DNA from: CAZJBP01 sp964544115
Lineage (GTDB): Bacteria > Verrucomicrobiota > Kiritimatiellia > UBA8416 > JADHWI01
DNA length: 5,728 nucleotides
Assembly: GCA_964544115.1 (NCBI GenBank)
Contig: CAZJBP010000213.1
Location: forward strand, 1-5,728
Direction of reading: 5' to 3'
In this document: piece by piece, positions 1 to 5,560 of the stretch
Layout of the letters: every line of letters begins with the position of its first letter
How positions within the stretch are numbered: the stretch's first letter is position 1
Notes under the pieces: generated by a model
What the model saw: only the letters and a program-made list of their open reading frames with translations
Told to the model about the DNA's origin: nothing
Database searches by the model: none
Made by a program: the position numbers and the translations under genes

Positions 1-61
1 GGCAGACGCCCCACCGCAGACCTTCTTCAGCGGAATCTGAAACGAGGATGCGCCCCGGCGG

Positions 62-85
62 CAAGGAAACGCGCCAAGGAAACGC
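62..85. repeat. Perfect 11-bp direct repeat, 13-bp period
   Basis: CAAGGAAACGC occurs at 62-72 and again at 75-85, separated by the two bases GC. The pair ends immediately before the putative -35 element of the response-regulator promoter. A 13-bp period does not place the two copies on the same face of the helix as a 10.5-bp period would, so a classic cooperative operator is not strongly indicated. It could equally be a small tandem duplication. The repeat is seen directly; any regulatory role is inference. Confidence 0.6.
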
Positions 86-115
86 TTGATACCGCTCTGG
101 TCTTTCCCACACAAT
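86..115 (+). promoter_or_regulatory. Putative sigma70-type promoter of the five-gene unit
   Basis: TTGATA at 86-91 matches the -35 consensus TTGACA at five of six positions. CACAAT at 110-115 matches TATAAT at four of six, and the spacer is 18 bases. Transcription would start near 122, giving a leader of roughly 18 bases with the Shine-Dalgarno at 129-134. The position is sensible for the first gene of the cluster, but the -10 match is modest and was found by eye. Confidence 0.35.
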
Positions 116-128
116 GCAGGACTTTGAC

Positions 129-134
129 AGGAGG
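129..134 (+). promoter_or_regulatory. Shine-Dalgarno of the response-regulator gene
   Basis: AGGAGG lies five bases before the GTG at 140. This perfect anti-16S match supports the GTG as the start codon rather than a downstream one. Confidence 0.75.
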
Positions 135-139
135 GTCAC

Positions 140-901
140 GTGACCTCAGTGGAGAAGAGCAGGATATTGTTGATTGATGACGACCGCAGCCTGCTGGTGA
201 CGCTGCGCGACTTCCTTCGGTTCGAAGGCTATGAGGTCGTGACGGCGGCTAGCGCAGAGGAGGGTCTCGGCCGCCTCGATACCGTCACTCCCGACCTGAT
301 CGTGCTGGATATGAGCATGCCGGGGATGGGGGGCATGGGCTTCCTCGAGCGCATCATGCGGGACGGGCGTCCAGCCCATCCCGTGTTGGTGCTGACCGCT
401 CGCTCGCAGATGGCGGAGTACTTTGCCAACGTGGCGGTGGACGGGTTTGTGGCCAAGCCGTGCGATCCCAATGACCTGCTGATGGAGATCAGCCGGATCG
501 TGTTTCTGACCCGGGGCAAGGTGCGGCAGGAGGTGTCCGCCGTGGCGCACCGCAGCGTGCTGCTGGGCGAGGACGAGACGGCCGCGCGCAACGCGATGGC
601 CGAGGCGCTGCGGGCGGCGGGCTGTACCGTCCACGCCGTTGAGTCCGGCCCGGCCGTGCTTGAATCGGCGATCCTGCAGAAGCCGGACGTGATCGTCCTG
701 AATGCCGCGATGGCCAAGGCGGAGGAGGGGGCGGTGTCCCGCATGCTGTCGGAGATGTCCAACACGCGGGCGATTCCGCTGGTTGTCTATGGTCGGGGCT
801 GTGAGACCGCGGCGATGCACTCGGCGGGCGGGGTGGCCAGGGTCTGCACAAGCGCCCCGGCTCCCGTGGTTGAGGCCGTGGTCAAGGCGCTGGCAGACTG
901 A
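140..901 (+). CDS. Tandem receiver response regulator (REC plus degenerate REC, no output domain)
   Basis: A 253-aa cytoplasmic protein with two receiver folds in series. REC1, about residues 7-122, is complete: acidic triad D13-D15, phosphoacceptor D57 in VLDMSMPG, T86 in LTAR and the conserved K106 in AKPCD. REC1 should therefore accept phosphate from a histidine kinase, which is not encoded here. REC2, about residues 138-253, keeps the fold pattern and an acidic pair (E144, D145), but the phosphoacceptor position is N188 (VIVLN), the switch Thr/Ser aligns with G218, and no matching Lys is seen, so it is a pseudo-receiver. No DNA-binding, GGDEF, HD or CheY-linked enzyme domain follows. By analogy with PleD-like REC-REC proteins, REC2 may serve dimerisation or partner binding (inference). 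The GTG start is supported by AGGAGG at 129-134. It is the first gene of the unit, 24 bases before nrdR. Confidence 0.88.
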   Translation: MTSVEKSRILLIDDDRSLLVTLRDFLRFEGYEVVTAASAEEGLGRLDTVTPDLIVLDMSMPGMGGMGFLERIMRDGRPAHPVLVLTARSQMAEYFANVAVDGFVAKPCDPNDLLMEISRIVFLTRGKVRQEVSAVAHRSVLLGEDETAARNAMAEALRAAGCTVHAVESGPAVLESAILQKPDVIVLNAAMAKAEEGAVSRMLSEMSNTRAIPLVVYGRGCETAAMHSAGGVARVCTSAPAPVVEAVVKALAD

Positions 902-912
902 ACGGCAGGCGT

Positions 913-917
913 GGAGG
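913..917 (+). promoter_or_regulatory. Shine-Dalgarno that decides the nrdR start
   Basis: GGAGG lies eight bases before the ATG at 926. An in-frame GTG at 911 would place this motif inside the coding region, so the ATG is the better start; it also puts the protein's first residues at the standard NrdR beginning, MRCPKCG. Confidence 0.7.
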
Positions 918-925
918 ATTCGCGG

Positions 926-1405
926 ATGCGCTGTCCCAAGTGCGGGCACCTCGAGGATCGTGTGATTGACAGCCGGGCCGCCAGGAACGGCTGCGTGATC
1001 CGCCGCCGGCGCATGTGCCTGAAGTGCGGGCACCGGTTCACCACCTACGAAGAGATCGTGAAGGCGCGCCTGCGCGTCATCAAGCGGGACGGCCGGCACG
1101 AGGACTTCGATCGGCAGAAGCTGATCGGGGGCTTGCTCCGGGCCTGCGAGAAGCGGCCGGTGAGCGTGGAACAGATCGAGGCCCTGGTCGACGGCATCAT
1201 CGACGGTTTGGAAAGCGAGTTCGAACGCGAGGTGCCGAGCCAGGCCATCGGCAAGAAGGTCATGGACGCCCTGCAGTCGCTGGACGAGGTGGCCTACGTG
1301 CGCTTCGCGTCGGTATACCGGCGTTTCCGCGATGTGAACGAATTCCTGAGCGCGGTCCAGGGGCTGATCGCGAAAGAGAATGATCTACCTACCCCCAACA
1401 TCTGA
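926..1405 (+). CDS. nrdR: Transcriptional repressor NrdR
   Basis: A 159-aa protein, the normal full length of the family. NrdR senses ATP/dATP and represses ribonucleotide reductase genes by binding paired NrdR boxes. The N-terminal zinc ribbon is intact, with C3/C6 (CPKC) and C31/C34 (CLKC), followed by the basic RRRRMC stretch at 26-31 and HRFTTYE at 36-42. The ATP-cone domain spans about 47-138, with VIKRDG at 51-56, the FDRQKL helix, and the typical ending YVRFASVYRRF at 124-134. The start is the ATG at 926; a GTG at 911 would add five residues that do not fit the family. No ribonucleotide reductase gene and no convincing NrdR box are present in the window, so the targets must lie elsewhere. 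Its 3' end overlaps the next gene by 26 bases. Confidence 0.96.
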   Translation: MRCPKCGHLEDRVIDSRAARNGCVIRRRRMCLKCGHRFTTYEEIVKARLRVIKRDGRHEDFDRQKLIGGLLRACEKRPVSVEQIEALVDGIIDGLESEFEREVPSQAIGKKVMDALQSLDEVAYVRFASVYRRFRDVNEFLSAVQGLIAKENDLPTPNI

Positions 1406-2009
1406 CGCCGAGGCGTCGTCGCGGGAAGCCCTCGCCGAGCACCTGTCGGCCGAAATGGCGTCCTGGTGCGGCGAGATCGAACTTTCCGGCAACGGCACGC
1501 TCGAGGAGCTGGCGTCCGCGGTGGCGAGCTACGTGCAGGAGTCGTCGACGTCGGACGCCGTCAATTCGGCCTACCTGGTGATGCTCTCGTCGCGCGCGCT
1601 GACGTCCATCGGCGAGCACCGCGCGGCCCAGCGCGTTCTGGTGCACGGCACGGGGCTGGTGCGCCCGGCGCAGTGGGAGGTGACCGGCGGGGATGCCATG
1701 TGGGTCCTGGATCTCAAGCAGATCACCGTCCTCTCCGACACCTGCCTGGAGCTGGTGCTCTTCCAGTCGCTGAACCTGATCGTCGAGACCCTGGCCGACG
1801 TGTGGAACGAGACGGCGGGGCGCGGCGTGCTGGGGTTGCGGCATGTATCGTCGGCGGCGTCGCGCCTGCTGGGGCGCGAGGACGGCAAGCAGCTGGAGGA
1901 GATGGCGCGCGAGATCCGCGGCGTCTGCGAGGACAAGCTGGCGAAGATTGCGGGCGAGCGCGGGTGGGATGACACGCCGTCCATCATGGACCTGGACCTG
2001 TTTGCGTAA
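1380..2009 (+). CDS. Hypothetical protein, 209 aa, translationally overlapping nrdR
   Basis: Not recognised as any named family. The protein looks soluble, acidic and mostly helical. It has no signal peptide, membrane segment or catalytic motif that can be named. Distinctive stretches are WEVTGGDAMWVLDLKQI (99-115), followed by a hydrophobic helical block LELVLFQSLNLIVETL (123-138), then GVLGLRHV (149-156). The charged segment about 164-195 could form a helix or short coiled coil. The C-terminus ends in IMDLDLFA, an acidic-hydrophobic tail that looks like a short binding peptide. The ATG at 1380 sits inside the last codons of nrdR, with only the weak purine run GAAAGAGA (1372-1379) before it, which suggests translational coupling. 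Codon use is like the neighbours, with G/C-rich third positions, which supports a real gene. Function is unknown; the overlap with nrdR and the 3-base gap to the amidase make co-expression likely. Confidence 0.8.
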   Translation: MIYLPPTSDAEASSREALAEHLSAEMASWCGEIELSGNGTLEELASAVASYVQESSTSDAVNSAYLVMLSSRALTSIGEHRAAQRVLVHGTGLVRPAQWEVTGGDAMWVLDLKQITVLSDTCLELVLFQSLNLIVETLADVWNETAGRGVLGLRHVSSAASRLLGREDGKQLEEMAREIRGVCEDKLAKIAGERGWDDTPSIMDLDLFA

Positions 2010-2012
2010 CCG

Positions 2013-2681
2013 ATGATGGGAAGCGCCACCACACGCCGATCGTTCCTGAAGCGCGCCGCGCTCGGCGCGGCGGCGGCCGCGTTATGGCCGCAGGTTCGCA
2101 TTCTGCGAGCCGAGACGCCCGCCGCCGAAGCGGCTCGGCCCGGCGCGGACGATGTGCTGGGCTTGCTCGGCGACTACGTCGAGGTCATGCGCCGAGGCCA
2201 CTGGCGAGGGCTTGAGCCGAGGACCGGGCTGATGCAGGTGGCGGCCTCGGGCTACTACCGGATGACCGTTCATCATACCGCGTCGGTGCTGGCGCCTGCG
2301 CGGAAGGCGTCGGACGTCGCAGCGCAGATCGAAGGCATCGCCGCCGGACACATGGAGCGGCACTACGGCGATATTGCCTACCACCTGCTGGTCGACACGG
2401 ATGGGCGGGTGTGGGAAGGCCGGTCGCTGGCCTACGAGGGCGCGCATGTCATGAGCGCCAATCCCGGCAACATCGGCGTTGCCCTGCTCGGGGATTTCAG
2501 CGAGGCGGACCCGTCCGATGCCCAGGTTCAGAGCCTGGACGCGGTGACCCGGGTGCTGTGTCACATCAACGATATTGCGCCGGACCGCGTGTACGGACAC
2601 CGGGATCTCGCCTCGAGTTCCTGTCCGGGCGAGAGGCTTTACGAGCGGCTGCCGCAGTTGCGCGACAGCCTACTGGCATAG
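2013..2681 (+). CDS. Tat-exported N-acetylmuramoyl-L-alanine amidase (PGRP/Amidase_2 family)
   Basis: A 222-aa zinc amidase predicted to cut the bond between MurNAc and the peptide stem of peptidoglycan outside the cytoplasm. Residues 7-13, TRRSFLK, form a canonical twin-arginine motif, followed by an Ala-rich hydrophobic stretch to about residue 25 and possible cleavage near A33. The catalytic domain covers about 75-215. Putative zinc ligands are H87 (VHHTA), H196 (YGHRD) and C204 (SSSCPG). Y123 in YHLLV matches the conserved catalytic-site Tyr of T7 lysozyme-type amidases. DGRVWEGR (130-137) and NIGVALLGDF (153-162) are family hallmarks. All key residues are present, so the enzyme should be active. 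No separate cell-wall-binding domain is visible. Two adjacent ATGs (2013, 2016) are possible starts, with no clear Shine-Dalgarno; with the upstream stop at 2007-2009, translation may depend on re-initiation. Confidence 0.92.
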   Translation: MMGSATTRRSFLKRAALGAAAAALWPQVRILRAETPAAEAARPGADDVLGLLGDYVEVMRRGHWRGLEPRTGLMQVAASGYYRMTVHHTASVLAPARKASDVAAQIEGIAAGHMERHYGDIAYHLLVDTDGRVWEGRSLAYEGAHVMSANPGNIGVALLGDFSEADPSDAQVQSLDAVTRVLCHINDIAPDRVYGHRDLASSSCPGERLYERLPQLRDSLLA

Positions 2682-2685
2682 GAGG
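2681..2685 (+). promoter_or_regulatory. Shine-Dalgarno of purC, overlapping the amidase stop
   Basis: GGAGG begins on the last base of the amidase TAG stop (2679-2681) and lies eight bases before the purC ATG at 2694. This fixes the purC start and ties the two genes into one transcript. Confidence 0.8.
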
Positions 2686-2693
2686 CGACGAGG

Positions 2694-3650
2694 ATGATAT
2701 CGGAGGACCGGATCAGGAAGGCGCTGGGGCATACCATCGAAACGTCGAACCTCACGTGGCTCGGCAAGGCCGAGCACGGCAAGGTCCGCGACAGCTACCG
2801 CCTGAAGGGGCGGCGGGTGCTCGTGACCACCGACCGCATTTCGGCGTTCGACTGCGTCCTCGGAACGGTTCCGTACAAGGGGCAGGTCCTCAACCAGTTG
2901 GCCGCCTTCTGGTTTGAGAAGACCGCCGGCGTGGTGAAGAACCACGTCCTCAGCGTTCCGGATCCGAACGTGATGGTCGTCCACGAGTGCGAGCAGCTGC
3001 CGCTGGAGTTCATCGTGCGCGGCTACATCACCGGCGTGACCAAGACGTCGGCCTGGTATAACTACGAGCGCGGCGTGCGCAACCTCTGCGGCAATCCGCT
3101 GCCCGACGGCCTTCGCAAGGACCAGAAGCTGGCCCACCCGATCGTCACGCCGACGACCAAGCTCGAGGAGCACGACCGCAATATCTCCCGCGAGGAGGCA
3201 ATCGCGGAGGGCTTGATCGACGGCGCGACGTTTGATGAGGCCGCCCGGATGTGCCTGGACCTGTATGCGTTCGGCGTGCGCCACGCCGCCTCGCGCGGGC
3301 TGATCTTTGTCGACACGAAGTATGAGCTCGGCCGCCTCAACGGGCAGCTCGTCGTGTCCGATGAGATCAACACCCCCGACTCGTCGCGCTACTGGTACAC
3401 GGACACGTACGAGGAGCTGTTCAAGGCGGGCAAGGACCAGCGCAAGCTCGACAAGGAATACGTGCGGGAATGGCTGGCCGCCCGCGGCTTCCGCGGCGAC
3501 GGAAAGCCCCCGGCGCTGACCGACGAGGTGCGCCTCGAGGCCGCCCGTCGCTACATCCAAGCTTACGAGCTGATCACGGGGCGCGAGTTTGTGCCGTGCG
3601 ACGAGCCCCTGGAGACGCGGCTGAACCGGTCGGCGATCAGCGGCCTGTAA
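2694..3650 (+). CDS. purC: Phosphoribosylaminoimidazole-succinocarboxamide synthase (SAICAR synthetase)
   Basis: A 318-aa cytoplasmic enzyme of de novo purine synthesis that joins CAIR and aspartate, using ATP, to give SAICAR. Family motifs in order are GKVRDSY (29-35, nucleotide-binding region), TTDRISAFD (45-53), LPLEFIVRGYITG (102-114), PTTKLEEHD (153-161), VDTKYELG (206-213, second family signature) and DEINTPDSSRYW (223-234). It is clearly longer than the roughly 240-aa form of E. coli or Bacillus. The insert after IVRGYITG (TKTSAWYNYERGVRNLCGN) and the C-terminal extension to FVPCDEPLETRLN resemble the plant-type long form. All recognisable active-site segments are intact. It is last in the five-gene unit, 12 bases after the amidase. 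Its stop is 8 bases from the stop of the opposing protease gene, and no terminator hairpin with a T-run follows. Confidence 0.97.
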   Translation: MISEDRIRKALGHTIETSNLTWLGKAEHGKVRDSYRLKGRRVLVTTDRISAFDCVLGTVPYKGQVLNQLAAFWFEKTAGVVKNHVLSVPDPNVMVVHECEQLPLEFIVRGYITGVTKTSAWYNYERGVRNLCGNPLPDGLRKDQKLAHPIVTPTTKLEEHDRNISREEAIAEGLIDGATFDEAARMCLDLYAFGVRHAASRGLIFVDTKYELGRLNGQLVVSDEINTPDSSRYWYTDTYEELFKAGKDQRKLDKEYVREWLAARGFRGDGKPPALTDEVRLEAARRYIQAYELITGREFVPCDEPLETRLNRSAISGL

Positions 3651-3658
3651 TCCCCGGT

Positions 3659-5560
3659 CTACCTGTTCGCCGCGCGCGGCGGACTCAGCACCTCGTCGCC
3701 GGCGGTGGAGACGCCAATGCGGTAGAAGGCGTTGGAGGAGGGCGGCGAGGCGTCGGTCCATTCAGTCGTGTCGCCCGCTGGCGGCAGGTTGGAGGCCACA
3801 GCGCTCCACGCGGCCCCTTCCATTCGGGTCGTGCGGTACACGCGGTAGCGGCGGAGGGTGTCCAGCCCGTCGGGCCGGGTGAACCAGGCGATCGCCGTGC
3901 GGTTGGAGTCCACGGAGGACACTCGCGTCAGCCGTAGCGCCGAATCGGTGTTTCCGGGGTCCGTGTTCGCAATATACTCATCGCGGTTGGAGAACCCGTC
4001 GCCGTCGGCGTCCAGGGCGGCGTCATTCGTGTCGGCGGGATTCAGGTCGAATGCGACTTCCCACCAAGTGGGCAAACCGTCCGCATCGTCATCGCCGAGC
4101 CCCAGGGCCTCGTACGCATCCACCAGTCCCCACCCGAATGTGTTATTCGGCACATTGGTGGACGAGAGGCCGCCGCACACCTGGCTGTTTCGCAGCGGCG
4201 TGGCGGTTCGCGTGAGCAGCGTCTCGATGCGCTCCACCTCGCCGCGCAGTCCGGGGTGGGCGGAGAGGAGCAGTGCCACGGTCCCTGCCACATGGGGCGC
4301 GGCCATGCTGGTGCCCGTCTTGTTGGCGTAGGTGCCACCGGGAACGCACGAGCGCACGGTGGTACCCGGCGCCGAGAGGTCGGGCTTCATGCGGTTGCTG
4401 CCGTCCACGGTGACCGGGCCGCGGCCGCTGCTGCCGTAGATGGCGTTGGCAGAGTCGGTGTTTCCGACGGTGATGGCGTCATCGTAGATCGCAGGCGGGT
4501 CCACCACGCTGCCGCAGGCGGGTCCACTGTTGCCGGCGGACACTACGATGACGATGCCGGCGGCGCGCACGTTGGCCACAACGGTTCGCAGGGCGTTCGG
4601 GTCTACGCAACCCTCGAAGGATGGGCAGCCCCAGGAGTTGCTGATCACGTCGGGGGCTCTGTCGGGGTCTGGGTTGGCCCCCTGCAGATCGGTGGGCGCG
4701 AGGAACCACTCGAAGCACTCGGTGTAGGTCGCGGGAGTCCCGTACCCCATGTCCATGTTGCGGCAGCCGATCCAGCGGGCTCCGGGTGCCACGCCGATCT
4801 GGTTGCCCGCCCCATCGTCGCCGAGCATCGTGCCCATAGTGTGCGTGCCGTGGCTCTGGTCGTCGCACGGCTCGGTCGCGTTGGCTCCACAGCTTCCGCC
4901 TCCGCTGTGGATGGCATCGTGCCAGTGGTAGTTGTGGTTGGCGTTCGTGCCATCCCACCCCAGGTACTGGCGTTTGATCGCCGGATGGTCCCAGGCGTAG
5001 CCGGTGTCCTGCCCCCCGATGATCACGCCCTGCCCGGTGTAACCCAGCGCCCACACCTCCGGAGCGCGCACCCGGGTGACGCCCCACTCGACGGCCAGCG
5101 GTACGCGGGCCGCCGGCTCCCGCTCAGGCTGCGGCAGGTCCATCGCCACCTGCGCGTTGGCATAGATGTGCCCGACATCGGATCGGGAGGCCACCGCGCG
5201 CGCGGTGGCCAGGCTGCCGCGAGCCCAGATGACGTTTGCCCCCCAGAACGCCCTGTGCTCCACGCCGGCCCGCCGCAGTTCGTCGACCACTCCCGGCTGC
5301 GTGCGCGCTGCGGTCTCTCGCAGACGATCAAAGACGAAGCGCCCCTTGGTCCGCTTGCCGTGCAGGCGCGCGGCGCCTCCCAGGTCCGCCTGTTCGGACA
5401 GTTCGATCAGCCACTCCACTGGAGCGCCCGGCGCCGCCAGCGCCGCCTCAGTCAGGCGAGGGTCGAGCTTCGCCTCCGGTGTATCGGCGCCCCGCGCCGC
5501 AGCCGCAACGAGCGCTGCGACCATGCAGGCGGCACATAGGTAGGGTGCCCATCGTGACAT
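3659..5560 (-). CDS. Secreted subtilisin-like serine protease (S8, bacillopeptidase F-like) with Ca-binding segment
   Basis: A 633-aa exported endopeptidase if read from the ATG at 5558-5560. Residues 1-26 form a signal peptide (MSRW, hydrophobic core, AAARGA cleavage region). A GTG at 5612-5614 would add 18 residues before it and is less likely. About 30-150 is a propeptide-like region. The S8 domain follows, with catalytic D185 (GGQDTGYAWDHP), H237 (SHGTHTMG), oxyanion N344 (SAGNSGP) and S418 (GTSMAAPH), all intact. NYHWHDAIHSGGGSC and WIGCRNMDMG are typical of the bacillopeptidase F-like subgroup, and nine Cys in the mature part suggest disulfides. Residues 490-535 hold Asp-rich calcium-binding motifs (DDDADG, DADGDGFSNRDEYIA). 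The last 95 or so residues look like a fibronectin III-type beta domain. No LPXTG or PEP-CTERM anchor is seen. No good Shine-Dalgarno precedes the start. It converges on purC. Confidence 0.94.
   Translation of the reverse strand: MSRWAPYLCAACMVAALVAAAARGADTPEAKLDPRLTEAALAAPGAPVEWLIELSEQADLGGAARLHGKRTKGRFVFDRLRETAARTQPGVVDELRRAGVEHRAFWGANVIWARGSLATARAVASRSDVGHIYANAQVAMDLPQPEREPAARVPLAVEWGVTRVRAPEVWALGYTGQGVIIGGQDTGYAWDHPAIKRQYLGWDGTNANHNYHWHDAIHSGGGSCGANATEPCDDQSHGTHTMGTMLGDDGAGNQIGVAPGARWIGCRNMDMGYGTPATYTECFEWFLAPTDLQGANPDPDRAPDVISNSWGCPSFEGCVDPNALRTVVANVRAAGIVIVVSAGNSGPACGSVVDPPAIYDDAITVGNTDSANAIYGSSGRGPVTVDGSNRMKPDLSAPGTTVRSCVPGGTYANKTGTSMAAPHVAGTVALLLSAHPGLRGEVERIETLLTRTATPLRNSQVCGGLSSTNVPNNTFGWGLVDAYEALGLGDDDADGLPTWWEVAFDLNPADTNDAALDADGDGFSNRDEYIANTDPGNTDSALRLTRVSSVDSNRTAIAWFTRPDGLDTLRRYRVYRTTRMEGAAWSAVASNLPPAGDTTEWTDASPPSSNAFYRIGVSTAGDEVLSPPRAANR
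5189..5210. repeat. Perfect 22-bp palindrome inside the protease gene
   Basis: GGCCACCGCGC is followed directly by its exact reverse complement, with no loop and no extension beyond 22 bases. It encodes ATARAVA of the protease propeptide region on the - strand. There is no T-run, so it is not a normal intrinsic terminator. Alternating purine-pyrimidine CG at the centre could come from codon choice for Ala and Arg in GC-rich DNA. Confidence 0.6.

Noticed and set aside
1..40. Possible 3' end of an upstream gene (frame 2, ending ADAPPQTFFSGI then TGA at 38-40)
   Set aside because: Only 12 codons are visible, and the other two + frames are also open at this edge (to 89 and 178), so the frame cannot be chosen.
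109..115. ACACAAT as half of an NrdR box near the response-regulator promoter
   Set aside because: No matching inverted half (ATTGTGT-like) or second box follows at the required spacing; it overlaps the putative -10 and is probably chance.
146..1099. Long open frame on the - strand opposite the response regulator and nrdR
   Set aside because: It is antisense to two well-supported genes, is rich in His/Arg/Pro/Gln low-complexity sequence and has no recognisable domain, as expected of a GC-rich shadow frame.
2052..2069. Seven-bp stem with a 4-base loop early in the amidase gene
   Set aside because: It falls in the Ala-rich signal-peptide codons, where GC-rich inverted matches arise readily; nothing suggests a regulatory hairpin.
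3668..3681. Palindrome CGCCGCGCGCGGCG as a purC terminator
   Set aside because: It lies inside the last protease codons, has no loop and no following T-run, so it does not fit an intrinsic terminator on either strand.
2670..3761. 363-codon open frame on the - strand opposite purC
   Set aside because: purC on the + strand has a full set of family motifs; the antisense product is Arg/Leu/Val-rich with no domain and crosses the purC-protease junction.
4256..5539. 427-codon open frame on the + strand opposite the protease
   Set aside because: The protease on the - strand has an intact catalytic triad and signal peptide; the + frame gives Gly/Val/Arg/His-rich sequence without a domain.
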